Shown piece by piece: positions 1-9,547 of a DNA stretch of 64,000 nucleotides. Where the stretch lies: contig NZ_JADKNH010000017.1 of NCBI RefSeq assembly GCF_015352425.1, positions 33,088-97,087 on the forward strand, given 5' to 3'. The notes under the pieces are model-generated. The model did not search any database and was not told the DNA's origin. It saw nothing but the letters and a program-made list of their open reading frames with translations. Within the stretch, counting starts at the first letter, position 1, and every line of letters begins with the position of its first letter. This DNA is from Fusibacter ferrireducens. GTDB lineage: Bacteria; Bacillota; Clostridia; Peptostreptococcales; Acidaminobacteraceae. The position numbers and the translations under genes are program-made.

Positions 1-1206
1 GCTGATTTGGAATACCAACGTCCGTAAAAAGGAAATTAGAGCAGAGGTTAGACCGTCATTTAAAGCGGTAAAAAAGCTTGAGCCGAAAATAGCAAATCCC
101 ATGAAAGGAAATGCAAGCGCAAAGATGCGAAATCCAGAAACGGTCAGGGTGGCCAATGCTTTGTCGTAACCCACAAATATTTGTGTCAAAGAGCCTGCAA
201 GCAACTGTGCAGCAGTTACCATAACGAGTCCGCTAATACCAAGTAGGTAAAAGCTCTTTTTTAAAAGGCTTCTGAGTTCATCGTGATTTCTTGCGCCATT
301 GTGATAAGCAATTATAGGGGCGACTCCAATAGAGTAGCCTATAAATGTAGCTGAGAAAATCATGCTGACATACATCATGACACCGTAGGCTGCCACACCG
401 TTTTCTCCAGCAAATTTCAAAAGCTGTATATTATAGAGCATTCCCACGATACTCATGGAGACATTGCTCATAAATTCAGAAGAGCCATTGGTACAGGCTT
501 TTAAAAGTGCTTTGCCATCAAAGTGAGTTTTGCCAAGGCGAAGAATGCTGTTATTTTTTCTTAAAAAATAGATCAGAGGAATAACACCGCCTATAAACTG
601 GCTAAAAGCTGTGGCGATCGCTGCCCCTGCCAACTTATATTCCAGTGGCAGAAGAATGACCAAAGCAGCATCTAAAATCATATTGGTCACACCGGCTGCG
701 CCTGTGACTAAAAGACCGAGTCGAGGTTTTTCTGCGGCTACTAAAAAACTCTGAAAGAGAAGTTGTAAAACAAAAAACGGCAATGTCACAAGAATGATTC
801 GACCGTAAACAATACAATGACTGAGAAGGTCGCCTTTTGCGCCGAGAAGTGTGGCAATTGGACGAATAAATACAAATCCTAATATAGCGAATAGGACGCC
901 AAGTGCAAAAGCCACATATACAAACAAGGAAAAATATCTATTGGCCTTTTCCTTATCACCAGCCCCAAATGTATTGGCGACAATGGCAGTCCCTCCAGTA
1001 CCAAACATGAAGCCAACAGTTGCCACGATCATTAAAAAGGGCATGATCAAATTGACTGCTGAAAATGCGATCTTACCTGCAAAATTAGAGACAAAAAAAC
1101 CGTCTATCACACTGTAAATGGATGTAAAAATCATCATGGCAATAGATGGCAATGTAAATTTTATCAATTTACCATAGGTAAAGCGATCTGAAAGCTGTAT
1201 CCTCAT
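1..1206 (-). CDS. MATE family efflux transporter, C-terminus cut by the window edge
   Basis: This is a multidrug/toxin extrusion (MATE) membrane antiporter that exports cationic compounds with Na+ or H+ coupling. The minus strand is open from an ATG at 1206 to base 1 (402 codons) with no stop, so the last part of a roughly 450-residue family protein lies outside. It begins MRIQLSDRFTYGKLIKFTLP, followed by the MATE signature around FTSIYSVIDGFFVSN, and has about ten hydrophobic segments. The start overlaps the stop of the upstream kinase-like gene by four bases (ATGA), so translation is probably coupled. It belongs to a MarR-led operon, suggesting drug- or metabolite-induced export. Family assignment is secure; the substrate is unknown. 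Confidence 0.9.
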   Translation of the reverse strand, partial: MRIQLSDRFTYGKLIKFTLPSIAMMIFTSIYSVIDGFFVSNFAGKIAFSAVNLIMPFLMIVATVGFMFGTGGTAIVANTFGAGDKEKANRYFSLFVYVAFALGVLFAILGFVFIRPIATLLGAKGDLLSHCIVYGRIILVTLPFFVLQLLFQSFLVAAEKPRLGLLVTGAAGVTNMILDAALVILLPLEYKLAGAAIATAFSQFIGGVIPLIYFLRKNNSILRLGKTHFDGKALLKACTNGSSEFMSNVSMSIVGMLYNIQLLKFAGENGVAAYGVMMYVSMIFSATFIGYSIGVAPIIAYHNGARNHDELRSLLKKSFYLLGISGLVMVTAAQLLAGSLTQIFVGYDKALATLTVSGFRIFALAFPFMGFAIFGSSFFTALNDGLTSALISFLRTLVFQIS

Positions 1207-1823
1207 ATTCTTTTCCCAAACCAAAACGTTGCAAAGTCTGCAACAGCTGGTGTCAAATCTTTAATAGACCAATCGCTTGTGTTGATTGTTAAGTGATACG
1301 CATCACGTCTTCCCCAAGTGGCGCTCGAAAGGATATCCCTTGTCTGCGAGCGAATCTTATCAATTACCTTCATCTCTTGGATGAGCTCTTTTTCTGTAAG
1401 TTGTTCATTTTCTGAAGCACGTTCAAAGCAACGTTTTATCTTTGCCTCCATAGTGGCACAGACAAAAATATTGAATGGCTTATATTGCCCTAAGATCACA
1501 TCAGCATTTCTGCCTACAATGATACAATCCTTACCTAAGAGGGCAATGCCCTCAATTACTTTTCTTTGCTCAAGTAGAAAAGGCACCTTGCTGGATTGCA
1601 TATATGCTGTAGAAGCGATTGTATTTCGAAAAGAAATGGGAAAATTTTGTAAACTGTGGTGATTTAACTTCTCCTCTATATAATTCGCATCACATTCACT
1701 ATTTTTAGCAACAGCAGTAATAATCTCGCTGTCGTAGTAGTCAAAGTTCATAATATCTGAAAGACGCTTTCCAAGTTCACGCCCTCCAGAGCCAAATTCA
1801 CGACTGATGGTAATAATTTTCAT
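1203..1823 (-). CDS. Cytidylate kinase-like family protein (206 aa)
   Basis: This resembles the cytidylate-kinase-like P-loop family (Pfam Cytidylate_kin2), often found beside transporters and regulators in Firmicutes. The N-terminus MKIITISREFGSGGRELG holds the glycine-rich nucleotide loop, and basic residues such as RCFERA and RSQTRDIL could form the lid. The open frame extends upstream to 1928, but the ATG at 1823 follows AGAAGGAG at proper spacing and matches the family start, so the first 35 residues of the longer frame are rejected. It sits 13 bases after the MarR gene and overlaps the MATE gene by four bases. The true substrate is unclear; a housekeeping CMP kinase role is unlikely given the context. 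Confidence 0.8.
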   Translation of the reverse strand: MKIITISREFGSGGRELGKRLSDIMNFDYYDSEIITAVAKNSECDANYIEEKLNHHSLQNFPISFRNTIASTAYMQSSKVPFLLEQRKVIEGIALLGKDCIIVGRNADVILGQYKPFNIFVCATMEAKIKRCFERASENEQLTEKELIQEMKVIDKIRSQTRDILSSATWGRRDAYHLTINTSDWSIKDLTPAVADFATFWFGKRI

Positions 1824-1836
1824 GGGTTTTCTCCTT

Positions 1837-2274
1837 CTATAAATTACTAACTTGCTCACGAAAACAATTTGTGTATTTCTCCATGAGGTGGATGTACGTG
1901 TTGATCTCCTCTGTTGACCAAGATTCAAAAGTCCGTACTTCTGCTTTGTAAAGCTTGGTCACAGTCTTATTCATAAAGTCCTTTCCTTTTTCTGTTAAGA
2001 TAATTTTTTTTGTTCTGCCTGTGTGTTTTTCTAGGTATAGAATATCATCAGCTTCCAAACCTCGAATAGCTGAGTTCACAGTTTGTTTGCTAATGCCAGA
2101 TTTCTTATAGATATCGCTGAGTAAACAATTTTCACCTGTATCCAAAATAGTATATAAGATGATAGAAACGCTATCTGTAATACCAAGCTTCAAAGAGGCT
2201 TGATGATATAGTGCTTCCATTTCCGAAGTCAAATAATTGATTCGATGGATTGTTTCAGATTGTTTAAGATTCAT
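1837..2274 (-). CDS. MarR family transcriptional regulator (145 aa)
   Basis: This is a winged-helix MarR-type repressor. The recognition region around residues 50-80 (SDIYKKSGISKQTVNSAIRG) and the wing with GRTKKIILTEKG are typical, and total length is normal for the family. It is the first gene of the minus-strand operon that continues into the kinase-like and MATE genes. A perfect inverted repeat lies over the promoter 33-61 bases upstream, so autorepression released by a small ligand, perhaps a substrate of the MATE pump, is the likely mechanism. The ligand cannot be read from the sequence. Confidence 0.88.
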   Translation of the reverse strand: MNLKQSETIHRINYLTSEMEALYHQASLKLGITDSVSIILYTILDTGENCLLSDIYKKSGISKQTVNSAIRGLEADDILYLEKHTGRTKKIILTEKGKDFMNKTVTKLYKAEVRTFESWSTEEINTYIHLMEKYTNCFREQVSNL

Positions 2275-2306
2275 AATTGCACCTCTAAGTATGATTTAGT
2301 ACTTTT

Positions 2307-2335
2307 ACAATAGTACGGAATCGTACTATTGTCAA
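2307..2335 (-). promoter_or_regulatory. Sigma-70 promoter with embedded MarR operator palindrome
   Basis: On the minus strand TTGACA (2335-2330), a 17-base spacer and TATTGT (2312-2307) form a good vegetative promoter. A perfect inverted repeat with 10-base arms, ACAATAGTAC (2307-2316) and GTACTATTGT (2323-2332), separated by six bases, covers the spacer and both boxes. A MarR dimer bound here would exclude RNA polymerase. The assignment to the adjacent MarR gene is inferred from position. Confidence 0.72.
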
Positions 2336-2439
2336 TAGCATTCTCAAAATATAAACAACTTAATATACTTGGCTTATAAAAAAATTTTGATGAAATAACT
2401 GAGCTGATAGAATAAATGTGTCAATAGAATATAAGTACC

Positions 2440-2467
2440 TTGTAATCAGAATAAGATATGATACTAT
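2440..2467 (+). promoter_or_regulatory. Possible promoter of the S9 peptidase gene
   Basis: TTGTAA (2440-2445), a 16-base spacer and TACTAT (2462-2467) make a plausible sigma-70 promoter on the plus strand. The 5' leader of about 130 bases to the S9 peptidase start shows no clear riboswitch fold. Confidence 0.35.
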
Positions 2468-2604
2468 AGAATTGATAGATAAATCAGAATTATCAAAATA
2501 CATATTGAGCCATTAAGGTTGAAATCAAACAGGCTTAAAGCCTTAATATTTCACATTAATGTCAAATGATGCAATCAAACATAAATCAAAAAGTGAGGGC
2601 TATT

Positions 2605-4569
2605 ATGGAGAAAATTGAATTAAAAGACATGATCAAGTACAAGTCTTTATCCGGCGTAAAATATGCACCAGATGGCAAAAATATAGGCTTCGTGCTTCAT
2701 GAAATGGACGAAAAAAATAACAGATATCTATCCAATATCTATATTTACAACTTAGATAAAGATAAAACTTTCAAACTCACTTCAGGGGATAAAGAAAGTC
2801 AGTTTATATTTAAAGATGACAAAACTGTACTTTTTTCATCTTTAAGGGACAAAGTCGATCAAGAGAGAAAAACAAATGGCGAACAATTAACTTGTTATTA
2901 TGAAATATCCATAGAAGGTGGAGAAGCCCAAAAGGTATTTGAGATTGGCTTAAATGTTTCAGAAATAGAGCGTATAGATGATGATACTTTTATCGTTAAG
3001 GCATTGTATGATGTTAATGCCCCAGTTCTAGACAGTCTTTCCAATGATGAAAAAGACTATGAAGTCATAGATGAAATACCCTTCTGGCAAAACGGCAAGG
3101 GATATTCTAACAAGAAGAGAAACCGATTGTATATTTTTAATAAAAAAGCGAATACACTGAAACCCATTACAGAAACCTACACAAATGTAGAGTATTTCAC
3201 ATTGAAACCAGATAAGTCTAAAGTGGTTTTCATTGGGAATACATTTAAAGATAAGATGGAGCTCGGCTCTGGACTATATGAATACACCATAGAGGCAGAG
3301 CGTCTGAAAGATCTGTCAATGCCAGAAACCTTTAAGTATAGCTTTGTCGATTTTATAAAAGATGATATTATTTTCGCAGGTTCTGATATGGAAGGTTTTG
3401 GGATCAATAAAAATGATCTTATTTATCTATTAAATGGCACTGGAGAAATTAAGGCTTTAACCGATGCAACTTTAGATTATAGCCTTAGAAATACTGTGGG
3501 TTCTGACACGAGATATGGCAGTTACAGCAATATCAAAACAGAGGATAAATACCTCTATTTCACAACAACAGAACATGACAGCTCCTATATCAATAGAATA
3601 GATCGTGATGGCAATTGTGAAAGAGTCACCAAAGAAACAGGGGCAGTGGATGGATTTGATGTCTTCAAAGGGCAAATTGCCTTCATAGGTTTGAGAGGCA
3701 ATAAACTTCAAGAACTCTATAAGTTTGAGGATCAAAAAGAGACTCAGTTAACGCAATTTAATCAGTGGGTAGTAGAAACCAAAAAAATATCTACACCTGA
3801 AAAGTTGGTCATTAAAACGGATGAGGGCATTACAATAGAAGGCTGGTTGATGAAGCCGGTATCATTTGATGAAAATAAAAAATATCCGGGCATATTAAAT
3901 ATACATGGTGGGCCTAAGGCCGCATATGGCGCAGTTTTTTTCCATGAGATGCAATATTGGGCAAATGAAGGCTATGCGGTCTTCTTCTGTAATCCACGAG
4001 GCAGCGATGGCAGAGGCAATGAGTTCTCTGATATAAGAGGTAGATTTGGAGATATAGACTATAAGGATATCATGCAATTCACAGACGCTATATTGGATCA
4101 ATATGCATTTATCGATAAAAATAGATTGGGTGTCACAGGCGGTTCTTACGGCGGTTATATGACCAATTGGATCATTGGGCATACGGATAGGTTTAAGGCA
4201 GCTGTATCTCAAAGAAGTATTTCTAATTGGATCTCCAAGTTTTGCACAACGGATATTGGTTACTACTTTGTTGCGGATCAACAAGCTTCAACGCCTTGGA
4301 CGGACATGCAAAACCTTTGGGATCAATCCCCTTTAAAATTTGCTGACAAAGTTAAAACACCTACACTGTTCATACACTCGGAAGAAGATTATAGATGCTG
4401 GATGGCAGAAGGCCTTCAGATGTTCACCGCATTAAAATATCACGGTGTAGAATCCAGACTCTGTCTATTCAGAGAAGAAAATCATGAACTCAGCAGATCT
4501 GGCAAACCAAAGCACAGAATCAGAAGGCTTAAAGAGATAACGGAATGGTTTGATCGGTATTTAAAATAG
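2605..4569 (+). CDS. S9 family peptidase, acylaminoacyl-peptidase/prolyl oligopeptidase type (654 aa)
   Basis: This is a cytoplasmic serine peptidase that removes residues or blocked residues from short peptides. The first ~390 residues look like the seven-bladed propeller (repeated TSGDKESQF-like strands), and the last ~260 form the alpha/beta-hydrolase. The nucleophile is S514 in GGSYGG, with D595 in SEEDYRC and H627 in EENHELSRSG as the triad. The open frame begins at 2566, but that ATG has no ribosome binding site, whereas the ATG at 2605 follows GTGAGGG, so it is preferred. No signal peptide is seen. It stands alone ahead of two M20 hydrolases and a peptide importer, consistent with intracellular peptide breakdown. 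Confidence 0.92.
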   Translation: MEKIELKDMIKYKSLSGVKYAPDGKNIGFVLHEMDEKNNRYLSNIYIYNLDKDKTFKLTSGDKESQFIFKDDKTVLFSSLRDKVDQERKTNGEQLTCYYEISIEGGEAQKVFEIGLNVSEIERIDDDTFIVKALYDVNAPVLDSLSNDEKDYEVIDEIPFWQNGKGYSNKKRNRLYIFNKKANTLKPITETYTNVEYFTLKPDKSKVVFIGNTFKDKMELGSGLYEYTIEAERLKDLSMPETFKYSFVDFIKDDIIFAGSDMEGFGINKNDLIYLLNGTGEIKALTDATLDYSLRNTVGSDTRYGSYSNIKTEDKYLYFTTTEHDSSYINRIDRDGNCERVTKETGAVDGFDVFKGQIAFIGLRGNKLQELYKFEDQKETQLTQFNQWVVETKKISTPEKLVIKTDEGITIEGWLMKPVSFDENKKYPGILNIHGGPKAAYGAVFFHEMQYWANEGYAVFFCNPRGSDGRGNEFSDIRGRFGDIDYKDIMQFTDAILDQYAFIDKNRLGVTGGSYGGYMTNWIIGHTDRFKAAVSQRSISNWISKFCTTDIGYYFVADQQASTPWTDMQNLWDQSPLKFADKVKTPTLFIHSEEDYRCWMAEGLQMFTALKYHGVESRLCLFREENHELSRSGKPKHRIRRLKEITEWFDRYLK

Positions 4570-4633
4570 CTAAAAGTATATAATACATGAAAAATCTTCA
4601 ATTTTTATTCGGGTTATATCGGTAACCCGAGAG

Positions 4634-4675
4634 CAACCTTGTTTAAAATTGATTTGTAAGCAAGGTTGTTTTTTT
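4634..4675 (+). terminator. Rho-independent terminator after the S9 peptidase gene
   Basis: CAACCTTG (4634-4641) pairs with CAAGGTTG (4661-4668) and is followed by a T-run. A second small hairpin (TCGGGTTA with TAACCCGA, about 4609-4630) lies just before it. Confidence 0.75.
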
Positions 4676-4734
4676 AATATAGTTCTTTCAAATGGGGGAG
4701 ACATAACAAAGATTCGGAAAATGGAGGCATTAAA

Positions 4735-6120
4735 ATGACAGGGATATTAGCCCAAAAAGGTATTGAAGAAATGAAAACACCACTTTATGATCTTGCAAAG
4801 AAGATTTGGGAAAATCCAGAAACGGCTTACAACGAGGTGAAAGCATCTCAGTGGACAGCTGATTTTTTAGAAGCCCAGGGATTTGAAGTGGAGCGGAAGT
4901 ATGTGGGACTTCCAACTGCAATTAAAGCAACATGGGGCAGTGGAAAACCTATAATCGGGTTTTTAGGAGAGTATGATGCGCTGCCGGGCATGAGTCAAAA
5001 AATCTCGACAATCAAAGAGCCTATAATTGCAGATGCACCTGGTCAAGGTTGTGGTCATAACCTGCTTGGTGTTGCTCATGTGGGTGCGGTGTTGGGCATG
5101 AAAAAAGAAATGGAAGAGAAGAAACTCAAGGGCACCATCATTTACTATGGGTGTCCAGCGGAAGAAGTGCTCACTGGGAAAGGCTTTATGGCGCGCGGTG
5201 GCGCTTTTAAAGAGCTAGACATTGCCTTGGCTTGGCATCCAGGTTCAAAAAACAAGGTGACAACAGGCGTTAACACGGGGCTCAATACGGTAAAATTTCA
5301 TTTTAAAGGTCAAACCGCTCATGCTGGAGGCGATCCTCAGAATGGTCGCAGTGCATTAGATGCACTTGAATTGATGAATGTTGGCACGCAATACCTGAGA
5401 GAACATGTCACTGATGATGTGCGTATTCACTATATTACAATAGAAGGTGGTGTCGCTCCTAATATAGTCCCAGATAAGGCTTCGTCATGGTATTTTGTAA
5501 GGGCCTTATCCAGAGAAGTTGTCGTTGAGACCTACAATAGACTGCTTAAAGTTGCCAAAGGTGCTGCTATGATGACTGAAACTGAAGTTGGAATAGAATT
5601 TTTAGGTGGATGTTATAACACACTGCAAAACAAAGTACTTGTGAACCTTATTCACGAGACGATGCAAGAAGTGGGCGCACCAGATTGGACTGAGTCAGAA
5701 ATTCAATTTGCAGAAGCCTTAAACAAGGTAAGTGCCAATTATGATAAACTGGTTAGCTCTGGCAAGATTCCAGAAGGCATGCACATCCACAGTGAAATTG
5801 AAGCTATTGTAGATGAAAATGGCTACGGTTCAACAGATGTGGGTGATGTTCAACACATCGTCCCTGGTGTTATGTTTACCACTGCGACAAATAATATAGG
5901 CGCAGCAGGTCACAGTTGGCAAATTACCGCAAGTTCAGGCAGTTCAATTGGTGAAAAGGGCATGATCATGGCTGCAAAGGTCATGGCGATTGCCGGTATT
6001 AAAGCTATAGAAAATCCAAAGATTATCCAAGAGGCAAAGTTAGAGTTTGATGAGGTTATGCATGGAAAAACCTATAGGTGCCCTATGACAGATGAAATCA
6101 CTATCCCGTTGCCTAAATAA
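4735..6120 (+). CDS. M20 family amidohydrolase, AbgB-like (461 aa)
   Basis: This is a zinc-dependent amidohydrolase of the M20 family, closest in motif pattern to the B subunit of p-aminobenzoyl-glutamate hydrolase. Visible motifs are GEYDALPG, GCGHNLLG with the metal-binding His, CPAEEVLTGKG with the catalytic glutamates, AWHPGSKN, and a C-terminal end with YRCPM and PLPK that is characteristic of AbgB-type proteins. Length agrees with that family. GGAGG stands nine bases before the ATG. The next gene, 24 bases downstream, is a second M20 protein, so the two may form a heteromeric enzyme or act in sequence on imported N-acyl or dipeptide substrates. The substrate itself is not determined. 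Confidence 0.88.
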   Translation: MTGILAQKGIEEMKTPLYDLAKKIWENPETAYNEVKASQWTADFLEAQGFEVERKYVGLPTAIKATWGSGKPIIGFLGEYDALPGMSQKISTIKEPIIADAPGQGCGHNLLGVAHVGAVLGMKKEMEEKKLKGTIIYYGCPAEEVLTGKGFMARGGAFKELDIALAWHPGSKNKVTTGVNTGLNTVKFHFKGQTAHAGGDPQNGRSALDALELMNVGTQYLREHVTDDVRIHYITIEGGVAPNIVPDKASSWYFVRALSREVVVETYNRLLKVAKGAAMMTETEVGIEFLGGCYNTLQNKVLVNLIHETMQEVGAPDWTESEIQFAEALNKVSANYDKLVSSGKIPEGMHIHSEIEAIVDENGYGSTDVGDVQHIVPGVMFTTATNNIGAAGHSWQITASSGSSIGEKGMIMAAKVMAIAGIKAIENPKIIQEAKLEFDEVMHGKTYRCPMTDEITIPLPK

Positions 6121-6144
6121 AACCAAATGACAGGAGCGTTTATA

Positions 6145-7482
6145 ATGAAGATAGAAAAAGATGTATTAAAAAAGATTGCATTGGATGCGATCGATAAGAG
6201 AAGGGAAACTATTCTGAGCATAGGGGATTCCATTTACAATGAGCCAGAATTGGGGTATAAGGAATTTAAGACAGCTGAGAAGGTCAAGCAGGTTTTTGAG
6301 TCCATGGGGATACCCTATGAGGACAAGATTGGTATCACGGGGTTAAAGGGGAAGATTAAGGGCAAGAGTGCCAAGTACAATGTGGCCGTAATGGGGGAAC
6401 TGGATTCGGTTATATCCCCAAAGCATCCTGATAGTGACCCCAAAACAGGCGCTGCACACTGCTGTGGGCATAATTGCATGATTGCAGGGATAATAGGGGT
6501 TGCCTATGCTTTAAAAGAGACTGACATCATGGAAAGCTTATCAGGAGATGTGAGTATAATGGCAATTCCTGCAGAAGAATTTGTTGAAATAGGTTATAGA
6601 AATGAATTGATTCAAAGTGGTGCCATTAGTTTCATAGGTGGCAAACAGGAATTTATCAAACTAGGTGCTTTTGATGACGTCGATGTAGCGATTATGCAAC
6701 ATACGTTTTCCAGCGAAAACGAAGGCGACAGCGGGATTAAAGCAGAAGCAGGATATTCTGCCAACGGTTTTGTAGGGCAGGAAATTCAATTTATTGGGAA
6801 AGAAGCCCATGCAGGGTCGGCACCACATGCAGGTGTGAATGCGCTCAATGCGGCGATGATTGCTTTGACCGCCATCAATGCTCAAAGAGAAACTTTCAGA
6901 GAGAAAGATTATATTAGAGTACATCCCATTATTACACGAGGTGGTGATCTGGTAAATGTCATTCCTTCCGATGTGCGGTTAGAAAACTATGTCCGCGGAG
7001 CTAACGTAGAGGCTATTTTAAGTGCAACAGAAAAAGTGACCAGATCATGGCATGCAGGTGCAGATGCCATGGGGGCAAAATGCATTGTAAACACGCTTCC
7101 AGGCTATTTTCCCATTAAGCCGAATGAAAATTTACAAGAGATTATGTATCAAAATTTAAAGCAACTATTAGGTGAAGCAAATGTGAGAAAGCATGGAGAG
7201 CACAGTTGTGGGAGTTCGGATGTCGGTGATGTTGCAAGTATAGTCCCCACAATACATGCTCGAATTGGAGGTGCTTCTGGAAACTTCCATTCAGATGACT
7301 ATCGCCTTGTGGACAGAGAATTAGCTTATCTTGGTGCGGCAAAGGCTTTAACTTTATGTGTCATCGATCTCTTATATAATGAGGCACAAGAAGCGGAAAG
7401 GGTCGTTGAAGCATTTGAACCGGTATACACGAAGGCTGAATACTTAAAAAATTGGGGCAGCATAGGTGAACAATTCAAATAA
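6145..7482 (+). CDS. M20 family metallopeptidase/amidohydrolase (445 aa)
   Basis: This is another M20 zinc hydrolase. The core motifs are GELDSVISP, AHCCGHNC (metal His), IPAEEFVE (catalytic and bridging Glu), a dimerisation domain around residues 190-310 with GKEAHAGSAPHAGVNA, and SSDVGDVASIVPT. The upstream ATG at 6127 lacks a binding site, while the ATG at 6145 follows CAGGAG by eight bases, so the latter was chosen. It is co-transcribed with the AbgB-like gene. It does not look like E. coli AbgA by motif detail, so I give no gene symbol. An oddly conserved SPKHPDSDP insertion follows the first metal motif. Confidence 0.86.
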   Translation: MKIEKDVLKKIALDAIDKRRETILSIGDSIYNEPELGYKEFKTAEKVKQVFESMGIPYEDKIGITGLKGKIKGKSAKYNVAVMGELDSVISPKHPDSDPKTGAAHCCGHNCMIAGIIGVAYALKETDIMESLSGDVSIMAIPAEEFVEIGYRNELIQSGAISFIGGKQEFIKLGAFDDVDVAIMQHTFSSENEGDSGIKAEAGYSANGFVGQEIQFIGKEAHAGSAPHAGVNALNAAMIALTAINAQRETFREKDYIRVHPIITRGGDLVNVIPSDVRLENYVRGANVEAILSATEKVTRSWHAGADAMGAKCIVNTLPGYFPIKPNENLQEIMYQNLKQLLGEANVRKHGEHSCGSSDVGDVASIVPTIHARIGGASGNFHSDDYRLVDRELAYLGAAKALTLCVIDLLYNEAQEAERVVEAFEPVYTKAEYLKNWGSIGEQFK

Positions 7483-7722
7483 ATTGAACAGATATGTTAT
7501 TGGCATCTCATTGGAAAACACAGTATATAATATATTATTTGCAGACGTTATAGAGAGAGGCTTAACCTCCATAGATGTTGATATACTAAGCATTGAGATT
7601 ATTTTAAAAATATAGATTTATTACGGGGCTCAAAAGAATTAGTTGACCTGTAGATATTACGATTATATAATAATTACAGAAATATTATAAAAAAGAACCA
7701 AAAAAAATGAAAGAGGTGGATT

Positions 7723-9336
7723 ATGTTTAAAACTAAAAGAACTTTGTTGATCATGCTTGTTATTTTATCATTAGCAGTATCGATCATTGGATGCTCTAAT
7801 TCTGGCAAGGAGGAGTCTTCTAGTGCACAACCAGCTGGCAGTGAAAGCAGCAGTGGAGAGAAAGCGGCATCTGACAATGTTAAAGCGGGGCCTGCTATAG
7901 ATAAAGATACAGTTGTAATTGCCACAGCTGATGAAACCCCTTCTTTATCTGCAACAGGGCATAATGCTGTTGCTGGAGACTATGTAAATCAATTGATGTA
8001 CAATGGGTTGTTCCGATTAGATAATAATTTGAACCCTATTCCAGAACTTGTTAAGGAATACACGATTGAAGAAGATGCAAATGGGGAAAAAAGCATCTGG
8101 GTTATGACACTTAAAGAGGGGGTTAAGTTTCATGACGGCAGTGTTCTTACATCAGATGATGTTATTGCGACTTTATTAGATGCAAAAACAAAACCAGAGG
8201 TAAGAACTTATACGACTTCAGTAGTGGATGTTGAAAAAGTGAATGATTTAACATTCAAAATATATACGGATGGTGCTTCTTCTGCATTACTTTATGATTT
8301 AAGCCATCATGGGAACATGATCAGACCAAAGGCATTGATCGATGCTGGGAATGATTTCAACACAAATCCTATTGGTACAGGCGCTTATAAATTTGTAGAG
8401 TGGACAAGAGGTGAAGAACTTAAGTTTACTGCAAACGAAGAATACTTTGATCCGAATCGTGCACCAAAGATAAAAAATATTGTATGGAAAATTATACCTG
8501 AAGGTTCTTCACGTACAATTGCATTAGAATCTGGTGAAATCGATTATATCATCGAATTGGATTCAACTTCTCTAGACAGTCTTAAAGCAAATCCAGACGT
8601 ATCTGTCTTAGAAGTTCCAAGTGTTTCTCATAACTGGCTTACAGTTAACAATGAAAAAGAACCTTTTGATAACCTTGATGTAAGAAAAGCACTTTGCAGC
8701 GCTATCAACAGAGCAGATGTCATCACAGTTGCTTTAAATGGCGCAGGGATTCCAGCTGGTGGACAAACACCTGAAGGCTTATTGGGCTTCTCTCCTGAAG
8801 GTTTTGATAACTATGATTTAGAAGCAGCTAAAGCGCATATGGCAGCTTGGGGCGGTGATCCTTCTACAATTAAACTCGATATCATTTGTTCAAACGATAC
8901 AAAGAGAAGAGCTGGAGAAGTTATACAAGCTAATTTAAAAGAAATTGGTATCGAAGCTAACTTGAGTTCAATGGACTTAGCAACTTATTTATCAGAAACA
9001 GCAGCTGGTAATTTTACTGGATTTATCGGTGGCTATACAACGAATGATATGGTAAGTTTCCTAAAAGGCGTATACCATTCAGAAAATATAAATGCATCTA
9101 ACAAAACAAGAACAAATAACCCTGAAATTGACGAACTAATAGGAAAAGCATCTAAAGCTGTTGATCAAGAAGAGCGTCGATTGATCCTTGAAGAAGCTTC
9201 TAAAATATTAAACCAAGAGGCATACCAAATGCCGTTATATCAAAATTATATAATCAGTGCGCACAAAGCAAACTTAGATAATACTTTTATAACTGCAGGT
9301 GGATCTTTTAGAGTTCAAGAGTGGAGTTGGAAATAG
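7723..9336 (+). CDS. Peptide ABC transporter substrate-binding lipoprotein (537 aa)
   Basis: This is the extracytoplasmic solute-binding protein (SBP_bac_5 family) of a dipeptide/oligopeptide importer. Residues 1-23 form a lipoprotein signal peptide, with C24 (SIIGCS) as the lipidated cysteine, followed by a Ser/Gly-rich linker to about residue 55. The mature domain shows typical blocks such as TLKEGVKFHDGSVLTSDDV and NPIGTGAYKFVEW. A GAGGTGG site precedes the ATG. It leads the importer cluster but is separated from the permease genes by a strong hairpin terminator, which would yield an excess of binding protein. It probably binds short peptides, given the neighbouring peptidases. Confidence 0.93.
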   Translation: MFKTKRTLLIMLVILSLAVSIIGCSNSGKEESSSAQPAGSESSSGEKAASDNVKAGPAIDKDTVVIATADETPSLSATGHNAVAGDYVNQLMYNGLFRLDNNLNPIPELVKEYTIEEDANGEKSIWVMTLKEGVKFHDGSVLTSDDVIATLLDAKTKPEVRTYTTSVVDVEKVNDLTFKIYTDGASSALLYDLSHHGNMIRPKALIDAGNDFNTNPIGTGAYKFVEWTRGEELKFTANEEYFDPNRAPKIKNIVWKIIPEGSSRTIALESGEIDYIIELDSTSLDSLKANPDVSVLEVPSVSHNWLTVNNEKEPFDNLDVRKALCSAINRADVITVALNGAGIPAGGQTPEGLLGFSPEGFDNYDLEAAKAHMAAWGGDPSTIKLDIICSNDTKRRAGEVIQANLKEIGIEANLSSMDLATYLSETAAGNFTGFIGGYTTNDMVSFLKGVYHSENINASNKTRTNNPEIDELIGKASKAVDQEERRLILEEASKILNQEAYQMPLYQNYIISAHKANLDNTFITAGGSFRVQEWSWK

Positions 9337-9373
9337 CTATTAAAATGATAGACAATAAATTATAGTTTTTTAT

Positions 9374-9420
9374 GCTATTTCATCAATGTTCTTTTATGTG
9401 CATTGATGAAGTAGCTTTTT
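9374..9420 (+). terminator. Hairpin with T-run between binding protein and permease genes
   Basis: GCTATTTCATCAATG (9374-9388) pairs with CATTGATGAAGTAGC (9401-9415) with one wobble and is followed by TTTTTC. As it lies inside an importer cluster, partial read-through would give more binding protein than membrane components. Confidence 0.8.
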
Positions 9421-9547
9421 CTTATGAAATTCTTTATATTATTTGCTATTATTTATTTGTTATTATGGGTTTAATTTTTTATGTTTGTTAAGTGAAAACA
9501 GTTCAGAGTGTGTACCAATATTTAAAAGCGTTATACAAGGAGGGCTT

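Noticed and set aside
851..1117. 88-codon plus-strand open frame opposite the MATE gene
   Set aside because: It is the antisense shadow of a clear MATE coding region.
1824..1928. N-terminal extension of the cytidylate-kinase-like protein
   Set aside because: It overlaps the MarR gene, has no binding site and no family similarity; the ATG at 1823 is well supported.
7504..7519. Sigma-54 promoter TGGCATCTCATTGGA before the peptide-binding protein
   Set aside because: The -12 GC is replaced by GA and no enhancer-binding sites or activator lie nearby.
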